Shown here: piece after piece, positions 43,322-53,281 of the stretch
Layout of the letters: each line of letters opens with the position of its first letter
Numbering within the stretch: the first letter of the stretch is position 1
Origin: Carboxylicivirga litoralis
GTDB taxonomy: Bacteria > Bacteroidota > Bacteroidia > Bacteroidales > Marinilabiliaceae
DNA: 64,000 bases
Direction of reading: 5' to 3'
NCBI RefSeq assembly: GCF_025499605.1
Contig: NZ_JAFMVC010000019.1
Coordinates: 1 to 64,000, forward strand
Made by a program: the position numbers and the translations under genes
Notes under the pieces: generated by a model
Databases searched by the model: none
What the model saw: only the letters and a program-made list of their open reading frames with translations
Told to the model about the DNA's origin: nothing

Positions 43322-44374
43322 TTAGTTGTCTTGAGCTTCCACAGTAATATTGACGTTCAGCATCGCATTGTCGTCAGTTGAGGTCGCTATGCTTTTAGAA
43401 CTTATATGTGGGGTAGTGGGAATGGCAGTAACTTTAGCCGGGGCATCTCCACCATATAGGCCTACATTGGTGCCATCACTGGCTGCATTTATACCTACAA
43501 CACCATCTTTCAAATGGAAGTCATCTGAATAATCAAATGCATCTAACTTTCCAATTGCTTCCAACATTTCATCAATTACCACTGTTGATTCCATGTTGTT
43601 ATTGTCAGTATTACCACTTAAATCGAACGCTCCGGGAGCGAAAACGTTATATGAGAAAGTATTACCTGTGCATTGATAAGGTGACCAATAATTGTAAGCT
43701 CTTCTGAGAAGACAATTTGATATAGTAGAGTTGGTTACATACTGAAAACAGTAGGAAGAACCATAGCTGCCATTTTCCACTGGTGATGTGCTGATTAATC
43801 GGTCAAAATTACTTTGACTCATGCTAATGATGCTTTTTTTTCTTCCCGAAAGAATCGTTTTCTCAATAAGGGCATGAGTCGCATTGTTCCCCTGTATTTC
43901 ACCCATTGTAACACATTCGCTCATTATAAAGTCAGTTCTGGCTACATCTGAGTTGTATTTTAAACGAACATTACCATCTATGCGGCAGCGTTTTATTGTT
44001 ACATGGTCAACATTGGTGGTTTCATTACTGGTGCCTAAATAAAAATGGCTTGTAAAGTGAATTCCTTCCAAAGATGTATTATCAGCTGTTTCTAAAAGTG
44101 TGAATGTCCCTGTTATTTGTGTTTTACCCGTAGCCTCTGTCGCTGAAGGATAATGTCCAACACCTATCCAGGTTAAGCTTTTCCCTACACCACTGGGAGA
44201 TGGGAATGAGCCGCCCGGCAAATAAAGTATATCACCATCGACAGCACCATCGATTGCTTCTTGCAATGTTGGGAAAACCTGTGTAGAAGAACTGTTTTCA
44301 ACTATAAACGTTACTTGCGCCTGAACCAATACAACGCTAGTTAAAAAAAGGATAAGTAAGGAAATCTTTTTCAT
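43322..44374 (-). CDS. Secreted right-handed beta-helix-like protein
   Basis: A 350-residue exported protein. The ATG at 44374 is preferred over an upstream frame start because it gives a classical signal peptide (KKISLLILFLTSVVLVQAQ). The body begins FPTLQEAIDGAVDGDILYLPGGSFP, the pattern of pectin-lyase-like beta-helix proteins, and continues with short strand-turn repeats (NVDHVTIKRCRIDGNVRLKY, THALIEKTILSG, NSTISNCLLRRA). No catalytic residues of a known lyase family are clear and no T9SS tail is visible at the C-terminus (NITVEAQDN). It is the first gene of a two-gene unit with the LamG protein and is divergent from a sensor kinase. Confidence 0.75.
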   Translation of the reverse strand: MKKISLLILFLTSVVLVQAQVTFIVENSSSTQVFPTLQEAIDGAVDGDILYLPGGSFPSPSGVGKSLTWIGVGHYPSATEATGKTQITGTFTLLETADNTSLEGIHFTSHFYLGTSNETTNVDHVTIKRCRIDGNVRLKYNSDVARTDFIMSECVTMGEIQGNNATHALIEKTILSGRKKSIISMSQSNFDRLISTSPVENGSYGSSYCFQYVTNSTISNCLLRRAYNYWSPYQCTGNTFSYNVFAPGAFDLSGNTDNNNMESTVVIDEMLEAIGKLDAFDYSDDFHLKDGVVGINAASDGTNVGLYGGDAPAKVTAIPTTPHISSKSIATSTDDNAMLNVNITVEAQDN

Positions 44375-44606
44375 TATGTCTGTTTTAAGTTTGTTCGTGA
44401 TTAAAAATAGGCATGTAACAGGTGCTATAACAGTAAAAAGTAACAATCGGGCAATTAAGATAATAAGTGGGTGTATGTGCCAAAGTCGTAGAGGAAATAA
44501 GCGGTGTTTATTGGTGCTTACTATCCATTTATTATCCAATACGACCACCTGTTATTATTTGACATGTATTTGCTAAATTAATGCTTATCTTGGTCGTTAT
44601 AGTGTT
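44375..44606. other. Divergent spacer between the beta-helix gene and the sensor kinase
   Basis: No gene or clear TAnnTTTG box was found on either strand. It must hold both promoters, so recognition here may need an activator, for example the LytTR regulator encoded at 47544-48371. Confidence 0.3.
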
Positions 44607-47537
44607 ATGAATAGCCAGATGAAACCCAAAATATTACTCATATTGTTTATGCTTACCAGTGTGCTGTTATTTAGTCAAAACAGTCCATACCGACTATATG
44701 ATACACACAATGGCTTACCTCAAATACAGGTGACGGCTATCTTTCAGGATTTACATGGATATATTTGGGTGGGCACCAAAGCTGGTTTGGCTCAGTTTAA
44801 TGGTGAGCATTTTCATCATTTCTTGCCCAACGAGCATATTTATAGTATTGCTAATAATAAAGAAGGTAATTTATATGTAAAAGCTACTAAGGGCCTTTAC
44901 AAATACGATGGAACGCATTTTCAGCTCGTATATGAATCTGACGCCTTGTTTCATGTCAATATAAGCTTTGAGGATATATTTATTTATTCAAAAAACTGGA
45001 TTAAGCAATTCAGAAGTGACTCCCTTGTACATACCTATAAGGTATGCACCAATATGCCTTTAGGTGAAATAAAAACAATGGTTTATGATGCTGAAAATAA
45101 ACAGTTGTATTGCACAGGAAGTGTGAGTGATGATGTATTTAAACTGTCTGAAAATAGTTGCGATAGAGTTTATACGGCTCCTGATGGATGGCGTATTAAT
45201 ACAGTGCAATTAAAACAGGAGCTTCCAGCTATTGCCATTTATAAAGGTGGAGAAATTCGAATATTGTCTTTATTGGAGCAACGTCCTTTATTTACCTACT
45301 GGGTACAAGATAATGAAGTGCAAAATATTGAGGTGTATCATCTGCCGGTGAAGCAATATTTGTATTCGTACATGTACGATTATTTTATACTTGACAGCCT
45401 GACCAACTCATCTAGAAAGTTAGAACTTGATTATATTAAAGGACCTTTCCCGGTTATGGAAGATAAGGATAACAACCTTTGGGTAGGGTCAGACAATGGC
45501 TTATATCAGGTATGGGAACGCCCTTTTAAAACGTTTCCCCGTTCGTTTATGAATGACTTCTGGACATTCATTCTAGGAGATGATCGGCAGTTGTACGGAG
45601 CGGCTTATAAACAAGGCTTGTATCGATTAAACCTGGATAAACAGGAAAAGCAAGAGTTGATAGCACCCGGGCCTTTCGGAGAGAAAGAGCGCGATTATTA
45701 CTATGGGGCATCGAAGGATAATAAGGGTAATTTATACTTTCCGAGTCACTATGGTTTGGTGAAGTATAGCAATGGACACACTAAAAAATTAATCAGGGAT
45801 ATTTGTTTGATATCCGCTTATGATTCTTTGTCGCAGCAAATTGTTTTTGGCAAGCAAAATGGCTTAGGTTTTATCGATGGTAATAGTAAGCTAAACTATG
45901 CGATGGATAAATCACAATCATTGGTTAAATCGCATCCTTCGGCATTGGTATTTACAGATAGTACAATTTGGGTGGGCACCGGAAAATCATTAGCCGTTTA
46001 TTATCGCAACAATCAAAGTTACAGGCATGTTTCCAGTTCGGGTGGAGCAGGGCCTAAGGGTGGTATTATTTCGATGTGCAAAGATGTTGTTGGTAATATT
46101 TGGTTAGGAGGACGTGAAGGCTTATTTGTCTATCAATCAGCTATCAATGCATTTAAAAAAGTAGACATTAGTTACTCGGGTTTTATAACCGCTCTAATGG
46201 TTGCTGATGAAAAGTTATTGCTTATTGGTACTACACGTGAAGTATTGGTTGTTAAGTATAAAGATTTTCTTCAAAACGGTGAATTACAGGTTAAAACCTA
46301 CAATTTTCGTAATGGTTTAACCGCACAGGAAATTGCGCAGAATAGTTTTATTCAATGGCAGGATAATATATTGTTCCCATCCACTACCAATACTACATTG
46401 CTCAATTTAAAAGAGTTGCAATTCGACAGTGAGTTTTTTGATGTGGCCATCACTCATTTTAATTCACAACCAATTGCTTATGCATTAAGAGGAGATTTAG
46501 GTGCCATCCAATTAAACGGTGGTCAGAATGACCTGGAATTTAAATTTGAAACCATTGGCTTTGGCTTACCAACCAAGCCGGTTTATCGCTTTCGCTTGTT
46601 GGGGCATGATAAGGAGTGGACGACTTGGAATCAGCAGAATTATGCCAATTTTTATAATCTGCCATCGGGACATTACACATTTGAAGTAGAGGTGAAGCCT
46701 GCTATCATAAGTCGGCAAATAACTATTAAAACAGCACGGCAGCATATAGCGATTGATATGCCATTTTATAAAGAGCCAAAATTTTATCAAACGGCCTTTT
46801 TTATATTGTTAGTTTTGGCAATGGTAGTCGCTTATATTGCTCGTTCACGTTATCGGTTTAAGGTGAAGGCCATTGAGCAAGAGCGAAAGAAGCGTTATCT
46901 CGAAGTAGCCTCCCTGCAGGCCAACCTGAATCCTCATTTTATCTTCAATTTACTGGCATCAGTTCAAAACCTGATCACACAGCACCAGCCCGAAAAAGCC
47001 AATCAATATCTGATAAAATTCTCTCGTTTGATTCGGGCTTATATGGAGGCCACTATTAAATCGTCGAAAGTGGCAGACCAACACATGTCAGAAAATGAGA
47101 TTAGCATCAAAGAGGAAATCGATTTGTTAACAATGTATATCGATTTTGAACAAGTTAAGTATAGAGGCAAGGCCTTTGACTACGAGATTCAATTAAGCGA
47201 TGATGACCTGCTAAATCGTATGATTCCGCCGATGGTGTTGCAGCCGTTTGTTGAGAATGCTATTAAACATGGCCTTTACCCGAGTGATATACCTGGTAAG
47301 CTTGAAATACGCTTCCTGGGCAATACCGATAAATTAGTGTGTGTTATTAAAGATAATGGTATAGGGCGAAAGCAATCGATGAAGTTAAAAGAAGACTCAA
47401 TACAAGCCTATGAATCTCGTGGATTAGAATTGATAAATAAACGCGTAGAGATATTGAATGAGTTAGGTTACCGGATTGAAATTAGTTATGAAGACCCGAT
47501 GGAAGGTGGAACCAAAGTAGTAATTGTTTTTAATTAA
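44607..47537 (+). CDS. Two-component sensor histidine kinase with beta-propeller sensor (LytS-type kinase)
   Basis: Membrane sensor kinase of 976 residues. A signal peptide (LLILFMLTSVLLFSQ) leads to a periplasmic two-component-propeller domain at about 25-640, with recurring IWVGTxxGLxxF blades (GYIWVGTKAGLAQF, NLWVGSDNGLYQVW, TIWVGTGKSLAVY, NIWLGGREGLFVY). A Y_Y_Y-like domain at about 645-715 (RFRLLGHDKEWTTW) follows, then a transmembrane helix at about 725-747. The cytoplasmic kinase is of the LytS/His_kinase family with ASLQANLNPHFIFNLL (phospho-acceptor His near 776) and an ATPase domain with VLQPFVENAIKHG and VIKDNGIG. It acts with the LytTR regulator encoded 6 bp downstream and probably controls the divergent secreted-protein genes. 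Confidence 0.92.
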   Translation: MNSQMKPKILLILFMLTSVLLFSQNSPYRLYDTHNGLPQIQVTAIFQDLHGYIWVGTKAGLAQFNGEHFHHFLPNEHIYSIANNKEGNLYVKATKGLYKYDGTHFQLVYESDALFHVNISFEDIFIYSKNWIKQFRSDSLVHTYKVCTNMPLGEIKTMVYDAENKQLYCTGSVSDDVFKLSENSCDRVYTAPDGWRINTVQLKQELPAIAIYKGGEIRILSLLEQRPLFTYWVQDNEVQNIEVYHLPVKQYLYSYMYDYFILDSLTNSSRKLELDYIKGPFPVMEDKDNNLWVGSDNGLYQVWERPFKTFPRSFMNDFWTFILGDDRQLYGAAYKQGLYRLNLDKQEKQELIAPGPFGEKERDYYYGASKDNKGNLYFPSHYGLVKYSNGHTKKLIRDICLISAYDSLSQQIVFGKQNGLGFIDGNSKLNYAMDKSQSLVKSHPSALVFTDSTIWVGTGKSLAVYYRNNQSYRHVSSSGGAGPKGGIISMCKDVVGNIWLGGREGLFVYQSAINAFKKVDISYSGFITALMVADEKLLLIGTTREVLVVKYKDFLQNGELQVKTYNFRNGLTAQEIAQNSFIQWQDNILFPSTTNTTLLNLKELQFDSEFFDVAITHFNSQPIAYALRGDLGAIQLNGGQNDLEFKFETIGFGLPTKPVYRFRLLGHDKEWTTWNQQNYANFYNLPSGHYTFEVEVKPAIISRQITIKTARQHIAIDMPFYKEPKFYQTAFFILLVLAMVVAYIARSRYRFKVKAIEQERKKRYLEVASLQANLNPHFIFNLLASVQNLITQHQPEKANQYLIKFSRLIRAYMEATIKSSKVADQHMSENEISIKEEIDLLTMYIDFEQVKYRGKAFDYEIQLSDDDLLNRMIPPMVLQPFVENAIKHGLYPSDIPGKLEIRFLGNTDKLVCVIKDNGIGRKQSMKLKEDSIQAYESRGLELINKRVEILNELGYRIEISYEDPMEGGTKVVIVFN

Positions 47538-47543
47538 CAGGAA

Positions 47544-48371
47544 ATGGAACAAGTTGTAAGTGCTTTAATTGTTGAAGATGTACCTGATACTTCCGATTAT
47601 ATCAGGCAGCGTGTTGAGTTGTTATTTCCGCAAATACAACCCATTCAGCAGGCCTATGATATCGAGTCGGCCTATGAGTTGATAAAGCAACAAATAGTCA
47701 ATGTTGTGTTTTTGGATATACAACTAACAACAGGTACCGGATTTGATTTATTAAGGCGCTTGATGGATGAAAACCTGATTGATTTTGAAATCATTTTTAT
47801 AACAGGTGAGAGTGCCAAAGAATACACCTTGAAAGCGATTAAGTTTTCCGCAATCGACTTTTTGTACAAGCCACTGGATGATGCCGAACTGACGCAGGCA
47901 GTTAATAAAGCTTTGGTTAAGATTAACCGTAAGGCCTACAATCAGCAAATTAGACTGTTGCTCGAACGGGTTGGAGTGACGCAGGGAGCGGTGAGTAATA
48001 AAATGGCTTTTCATCTGCACAGTGGCATTATTGAGTTTGTTGCCATCTCCGATATTATTTATTTACAGGCTGATGGTGTTATCACCTATGTATTTCTATC
48101 AGGTGACCAGCGCTTAACGGCCACCCGTAATATTGGCTTTTACAAGGAGATGCTTGTCAGTGACTATAATTTTCACTCAATCAGCAATGGATTGCTGGTC
48201 AATCAGGATTACATCAAAAAATACAACCATCGAGAGTTAACAGTTGAATTGGTTGATGGAACCTGCCTGTATGCCTCCAAACGATTTGGTAAGGAGTTTA
48301 AAGACAGCTTTAATTCATCCGATAGTCGAATAAAAAGTTTTGCACAGAGTTTTAAAAAGTTGTTTAACTAA
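47544..48371 (+). CDS. LytTR-family response regulator
   Basis: A 275-residue response regulator. The receiver domain (about 1-125) has the acidic pair Glu11-Asp12, the phospho-acceptor Asp58 in VVFLDIQL, Thr in FITGE and Lys in FLYKPLDD. A LytTR DNA-binding domain covers about 155-255 (ISDIIYLQADGVITYVFLSG, FHSISNGLLVNQDYIKKY). LytTR proteins bind direct repeats near promoters. It is the cognate regulator of the kinase encoded just upstream. Confidence 0.93.
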   Translation: MEQVVSALIVEDVPDTSDYIRQRVELLFPQIQPIQQAYDIESAYELIKQQIVNVVFLDIQLTTGTGFDLLRRLMDENLIDFEIIFITGESAKEYTLKAIKFSAIDFLYKPLDDAELTQAVNKALVKINRKAYNQQIRLLLERVGVTQGAVSNKMAFHLHSGIIEFVAISDIIYLQADGVITYVFLSGDQRLTATRNIGFYKEMLVSDYNFHSISNGLLVNQDYIKKYNHRELTVELVDGTCLYASKRFGKEFKDSFNSSDSRIKSFAQSFKKLFN

Positions 48372-48377
48372 CTTTCT

Positions 48378-50027
48378 TTAATATAAATCTTCGCGAATAA
48401 TGTTGTTATCGCGGTGTTGTCGCAAATGGGCTTTGGCCTGCTGTTCACTCATGCCTTTTTCGCTCATGTACAGTTGAATCAGTGTGGCTTTCACCTGATC
48501 GCCCATTTGATTGTGACCACATAGGTAAATGACGGCGCCCTTATCCAGCCACTCCATAACACGCTCTTTATAATCTGTTAAGCGGTGCTGCACATATTCT
48601 TTTGTTTCCTGATCGCGAGAGAAAGCCGTATTGATAAAAGCCAACGTATCGTTTTTGTAGTAGTCTATTACTTCATCTTCGTACAAAAAGTCAGTGGACT
48701 GGTGTTTATCTCCCCAAATGAGCCAGGCTTTCTTTTTTATTTGCTGAGCGTTTAATTCCTGTAAAAATGCCCGGTAGGGGGCAATGCCTGTTCCAACACC
48801 AATCATAATAACAGGCGTGTCGGTATCTTCCGGTAAATGAAACGATGGGTTACTCACCAGCCTGTAGTTGATGGTTGCCCCTTCGTCGAGGCCTTCGTTG
48901 ACAAAGGTGGAGCCGGCACCTTCGTATTGCCGTTCTTTTTGCTGAAAACGCACTGTTTTTACCGTCAGGTCAATTTGACTGGACTGGGCTTTATAACTGG
49001 AGGCAATGGAATAATAACGCGAATGAATGGGCTGTAAAATACTTACAAACTCATCGGCGTCCATCGAGCAGGGATATTCCCGAAGTAAATCCAGTACATC
49101 CGACTGATTGATGAATTGTCGCAGTTCATCCTTGTTATCATTCAGTTTCTTTAGTTCGGCACTATCATTTATTTTCATATATCGTCGAATGACAGGGCGT
49201 GTTAATTTGGTAATTTCAAACTGATATAGCAACGAATATTCTAAGGTGTGATTATAGGAGATGAGTTCTTGTGATTTATCCAGGTTGAGCGTTTCAATAA
49301 TTTGACTCACCAAACGGGCCGGGTTGGTTGGAATAATTTCAATACAATCTCCGGCCTGATAGTGAATCGGATGCTGGGTATTATCCAATTCAATATGAAA
49401 TACCGGTTGCTCAACTTGCGCCTTGGTCAGCTGACGCCGCCGTAGTAGCCTGGTTGAAACAAAATCGGGCATTTCCACCTCTGGCTTAACTGTTGTTTCT
49501 TCGCTTTTCTTAAGCCCAACAATTGTATCATAGGTGTTTTGAATCCATTGTAAAGCCGATTTCTTAAAATCCAAATCACAGTCCACCCGGTTGATAATAG
49601 TTTGAGCCCCCAGTTTTTGAAGTTGGGCATCCAGCATTTTACCAGCTCCACAGAAATTATCATAACTAGAGTCACCAAGGCCGCAAATAGCATACTGCAG
49701 ATTGTTGAGCATTGGCATCTCATCGTGTTGTAATAATTGAAAGAATTTTCGAGCGTTGGGCGGTAGTTCACCCTCGCCATCGGTACTAACTGCAATTAAA
49801 AGTTTGTGTTCAGATGGCAATCGACCCACATCGTATTTATCCATATTGTGGCACTCACTTTCGATACCACACTGGTGGTAATATTTATGGGCTTGCTGAG
49901 CAATTAATTGTGCATTACCGGTTTTTGTTCCATACAAAATAGTGACAGGAGGACAATTGAAATTATCTAATATGTTTAGGTTGAGTGGTTTTTCTTTTCT
50001 TTTAAGTAATGTGCTGAAAAATCCCAT
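48378..50027 (-). CDS. Diflavin reductase (sulfite reductase flavoprotein alpha-like)
   Basis: Cytosolic NADPH-dependent electron-transfer flavoprotein. The ATG at 50027 (MGFFSTLLKRK) is preferred; a longer frame starts at 50105 with no extra domain. In this reading it has 549 residues. A flavodoxin domain at about 35-170 (VTILYGTKTGNAQLIAQQ, STDGEGELPPNA, CGLGDSSYDNFCGAG) binds FMN. The FAD domain includes RYYSIASSY near 340, and the NADPH domain has VIMIGVGTGIAPYRAFLQ near 425, ending in an aromatic residue (REDLY) that stacks on FAD. The architecture is that of CysJ or P450 reductase. No sulfite reductase hemoprotein is nearby, so the electron acceptor is unknown. Confidence 0.88.
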   Translation of the reverse strand: MGFFSTLLKRKEKPLNLNILDNFNCPPVTILYGTKTGNAQLIAQQAHKYYHQCGIESECHNMDKYDVGRLPSEHKLLIAVSTDGEGELPPNARKFFQLLQHDEMPMLNNLQYAICGLGDSSYDNFCGAGKMLDAQLQKLGAQTIINRVDCDLDFKKSALQWIQNTYDTIVGLKKSEETTVKPEVEMPDFVSTRLLRRRQLTKAQVEQPVFHIELDNTQHPIHYQAGDCIEIIPTNPARLVSQIIETLNLDKSQELISYNHTLEYSLLYQFEITKLTRPVIRRYMKINDSAELKKLNDNKDELRQFINQSDVLDLLREYPCSMDADEFVSILQPIHSRYYSIASSYKAQSSQIDLTVKTVRFQQKERQYEGAGSTFVNEGLDEGATINYRLVSNPSFHLPEDTDTPVIMIGVGTGIAPYRAFLQELNAQQIKKKAWLIWGDKHQSTDFLYEDEVIDYYKNDTLAFINTAFSRDQETKEYVQHRLTDYKERVMEWLDKGAVIYLCGHNQMGDQVKATLIQLYMSEKGMSEQQAKAHLRQHRDNNIIREDLY

Positions 50028-50114
50028 ATATGATGCGTGTTTTGTCAATAAAAAAAGAAGGTCTGTCGTGTAAACCTTCAACTTTATAACAAAGCCAATC
50101 ATCAAAATGTTTGT

Positions 50115-50885
50115 TTATTTGGACAACCATTTTTTGAATTTGGAGGCCTTTTCACTTGAGATGATAACTTCGTTGCTGGAAGGAGGATTAAGCTCCAGCT
50201 TCAATTTGCTTTTAGAGTATAAATGTGCTTCAACAATAGCGTTAATGCTTACAATAAATTTACGATTTGCTCTGAAAAACTGTCGTGGATTTAGCTCTTC
50301 ATTTAAATGTTCAAGCGTTTGGTTAATATCGTAAATGCGACCTTCTTTGGTGCATACAAATACGCCTCTGTTTTCGGCATAAATATAGGCTACATCATCA
50401 ACCGGAATGGTTTTAATTTTATCGCGATAATGTACCATAAAGCGCTCACGATATTCTTTTTGTTCATGCTGTTGAGCAATGGCTTTGCCCAGAAGCTGGT
50501 AATCTATTGCTGCTTTATCCTTCTGTTCGTGTTGCTCCCTGAATTTAGCAATGGCCGCATTAAGCTTTTCTGTGCTGATTGGTTTTAGAAGATAACCTAT
50601 GCTGTTTTGATCAAAGGCCTGAATAGCATATTGGTCAAATGCCGTGGTGAAAATAATAGGAGTTGATATGGTAATGGTTTCAAATATTTCGAAGCTGTTA
50701 CCATCGGCCAGGTGAATGTCGAGAAAGATAAGTTCAACCTGATTGTTCTTTAGGAATTCTATGCTTGATGAAACGGAATCTAATATATTGACTATATTAA
50801 AATCAGGCGCATGAGCTTCGAGCATAGCCTTAAGTTTTCGGGCCGATGGCATTTCATCTTCAACTATTAATACATCAATCATCAC
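50115..50885 (-). CDS. LytTR-family response regulator of the efflux operon
   Basis: A 256-residue regulator with a receiver domain (about 1-120; Glu9-Asp10-Glu11, phospho-acceptor Asp56 in IFLDIHLADG, Thr-Ala in FTTAFDQYA, Lys in YLLKPI) and a LytTR DNA-binding domain (about 150-255; VDDVAYIYAENRGVFVCT, FFRANRKFIVSINAI). It overlaps the kinase gene by 11 bp and is the last gene of the five-gene efflux operon, so it probably controls the pump genes in response to the LytS-type kinase. Confidence 0.92.
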   Translation of the reverse strand: MMIDVLIVEDEMPSARKLKAMLEAHAPDFNIVNILDSVSSSIEFLKNNQVELIFLDIHLADGNSFEIFETITISTPIIFTTAFDQYAIQAFDQNSIGYLLKPISTEKLNAAIAKFREQHEQKDKAAIDYQLLGKAIAQQHEQKEYRERFMVHYRDKIKTIPVDDVAYIYAENRGVFVCTKEGRIYDINQTLEHLNEELNPRQFFRANRKFIVSINAIVEAHLYSKSKLKLELNPPSSNEVIISSEKASKFKKWLSK

Positions 50886-51933
50886 TAGGTTTAATTAAAG
50901 GGATTTGAGCACTGTATTTTTCTGCTTTTTCTTCAAAAACGGGAGCCTTGTAATTTAATAATTTAAACTTCTCAATAAGGTTTTGCTGACCGGTTTGCGT
51001 CGAGATTTCTTTTTTGTTTTTAGCCTGTAGGTTATTCTCGATTATCAAAAAACCGTCGATGCTCTTAATCGCAAGTGTTAACGGTTGATGCCTCGAGACC
51101 ACATTGTGTTTAAAAACGTTTTCAACAATAACCTGTAAGGTAAGTGGTGGTATCAGGTAGTTGTGATACTGTTCGTTTACCTGCAATGAATAACTAAAGC
51201 CTTCTTCAAACCTGAACTTGTATAAGTTGAGGTAGGTTGAAATAAAATCCAACTCGTCTTTTACTGAGACTAAATCTTGTTTGTTGATGGATAAAACATA
51301 GCGATAAATGCTGGCAAAATCCTGGATAAAGCGATCGGCTTTTTCAGTACTTTCGTAAATAAGCGAAGATAGTACACTCAGGTTGTTGAATAAGAAATGG
51401 TGGTCAAGCTGTTCCTTTAAGGCTGAGTATTTCGATACCATTTGTTCTTTTTCAACTTTAGCCAGTTGCACTTCCAGGTTGTTGCGTTCTTCGGTAGCAA
51501 CTATCATTTCAACCACTACCATCAACAAGGCGCTAACCATCAGTGGCATAATGAAAATCATGATTTTGAACTTGTCATCGTGCTCGTGTTCGGGCAACCA
51601 GCCTAAGTTAAGTGCAAGATTAATTAGTGAAATAACAACAACCGGAAAAGCAATGGCGATTCCAAAATCAATGGTTGAGCGAATAAACCAATTGCGTCCC
51701 CAAGGGTATGATCTGTTAAGTTTTCTGATGACCCAATTGTAAAAGAAAACAACGATTAAAGCTTCAATGAAGCCAATTAACATACGTTCATATGGAATTT
51801 GGCTTATTTCACCAATGGTTCTAAACTGAAAAACAACAGTTAGCATTATGGAAATAAAAATTATTCCAAGAAGTATAAATGGTGTAAGCAGAAGCTTTAA
51901 ACGGTTATTTCTTAACAGAACTTTATCAACCAT
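50875..51933 (-). CDS. LytS-type sensor histidine kinase of the efflux operon
   Basis: A 352-residue membrane kinase. Four transmembrane helices are visible at about 14-35, 48-70, 88-110 and 125-147. The kinase segment has LKEQLDHHFLFNNLSVLSSLIY (phospho-acceptor His near 197) and an ATPase domain with LQVIVENVFKHN; the usual DxGxG loop is weak (LIIENNLQAKNKK), as often seen in short LytS-like kinases. It sits 1 bp after the TolC-like gene and overlaps its regulator by 11 bp. It may sense membrane or envelope state; the signal is unknown. Confidence 0.9.
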   Translation of the reverse strand: MVDKVLLRNNRLKLLLTPFILLGIIFISIMLTVVFQFRTIGEISQIPYERMLIGFIEALIVVFFYNWVIRKLNRSYPWGRNWFIRSTIDFGIAIAFPVVVISLINLALNLGWLPEHEHDDKFKIMIFIMPLMVSALLMVVVEMIVATEERNNLEVQLAKVEKEQMVSKYSALKEQLDHHFLFNNLSVLSSLIYESTEKADRFIQDFASIYRYVLSINKQDLVSVKDELDFISTYLNLYKFRFEEGFSYSLQVNEQYHNYLIPPLTLQVIVENVFKHNVVSRHQPLTLAIKSIDGFLIIENNLQAKNKKEISTQTGQQNLIEKFKLLNYKAPVFEEKAEKYSAQIPLIKPSDD

Positions 51934-51934
51934 A

Positions 51935-53281
51935 CTATTGAATTAACTGACCGGTAAGTTGAAGTAAATAAAATTCGGCGACTTTAGCAGTATATTGCGC
52001 ATCATTATATTGCGCGGCCACATTAAGTAGGTTCTGCTGAGCTGTTCTGAACTCGATGGAGGTGACACGTCCCAGCTGAAACATTTCTTGTGTTTGTTCA
52101 AAGTTCAAACGAGCCTGTTCAAGGCTGCTTTCCTGTAAATCAACAATGCGACGCTTGTAAATATAGTCGGTGTAGGCATTGGATGCATCACGTTCTACTT
52201 GTGACTTTACCTGCATGGTACGTTCTTGCTGACTGATGTAATCAAGGCGTGCGTTTTTCTCGCGTGTGCGCTGCTGACGACCATTGAAAACATTAAAGTT
52301 TAACGATACGCCAACCTTTGGTCCTTGTGTTTGATTATATAATAGCTGCCCGGCATCATTATCAGTTCGGTTGTAACTATACTGACCATATGCCGAAAGT
52401 GTCGGGTATTTTTTAGCATCTGTAATTTTAACATCCAGATTGCTAATTTGCTCTTGTTGCTGTTGTGCTGATAAGTTAGCATTGTTCATTAAAGCATCAG
52501 CGATCACCACATCTGCTTTAAAATCATCCCGATAAGCGATGCTATTGTCAACTTCGTAAATATTTTGAATAGGCACCCCTAAAACCAGATTCAGGTTTTT
52601 GATGCTCTGAATAAATGTTTGCTCCGTCTGTAACACAATAGTACTATCGTTATTCATATCCACTTCGGCGTTCAGTACATCCAGCTGGTTGGCTTGTCCA
52701 TAGGCTTTTTGGTCCATCGCTTTTTGATAGCGTTCGCGCGAAATACGCATCGACTCCTGCGCTAGATGCAGGTTCTGCTGTGCCCTGCAAACCTGGTAGT
52801 ATTGCTCAGCCACCTGTACAATGGTTGATTCAGTCTGCTGACGGAAGACAGTTTCCTGTAGGTTATCGCTACTTTTTAGCTTTTTGTAGGTGTAAATATT
52901 ACCAAAGCCATCAAACAAAGTATAATCAACTCGTGCTGCTGCATTGTAATTAGTCGAAGCAGCATTATCTTGCTCCTGTATTATGGTTACAGGGTTTCCG
53001 TCAGCATCCTGTGTGGCGATGTGAATCTCTGTATCATTACTCGAATAATCGGCACCTCCGCTAACACTCACTGAAGGTAATAGTCCGGCATTACCAATCG
53101 AATTATTATTTTTTGCTTTCTCGCGTTCGGCACTGGCAATTTTAATATCATAGTTATTAACCATGGCAATTTCAATGGCTTTTTGCAGTGTTAGTTGCGT
53201 GCTTGTATCGGGTACTGTTTGAGCCTGGGAGCTTATTACTCCCAGAAACAAAACAATTGTATATAGAATTCTAGTCTTCAT
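51935..53281 (-). CDS. TolC-family outer-membrane channel protein
   Basis: Outer-membrane exit duct of the tripartite pump, 448 residues. A signal peptide (ILYTIVLFLGVISSQAQ) precedes two repeated TolC halves: LQKAIEIAMVNNYDIKIA near 30, then PSVSVSGGADYSS, LVLGVP near 225, and YPTLSAYGQYSYN and GVSLNFNVFNG in the second half, with helices rich in Ala, Gln and Asn. It overlaps the end of the RND gene by 11 bp. Confidence 0.93.
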   Translation of the reverse strand: MKTRILYTIVLFLGVISSQAQTVPDTSTQLTLQKAIEIAMVNNYDIKIASAEREKAKNNNSIGNAGLLPSVSVSGGADYSSNDTEIHIATQDADGNPVTIIQEQDNAASTNYNAAARVDYTLFDGFGNIYTYKKLKSSDNLQETVFRQQTESTIVQVAEQYYQVCRAQQNLHLAQESMRISRERYQKAMDQKAYGQANQLDVLNAEVDMNNDSTIVLQTEQTFIQSIKNLNLVLGVPIQNIYEVDNSIAYRDDFKADVVIADALMNNANLSAQQQQEQISNLDVKITDAKKYPTLSAYGQYSYNRTDNDAGQLLYNQTQGPKVGVSLNFNVFNGRQQRTREKNARLDYISQQERTMQVKSQVERDASNAYTDYIYKRRIVDLQESSLEQARLNFEQTQEMFQLGRVTSIEFRTAQQNLLNVAAQYNDAQYTAKVAEFYLLQLTGQLIQ

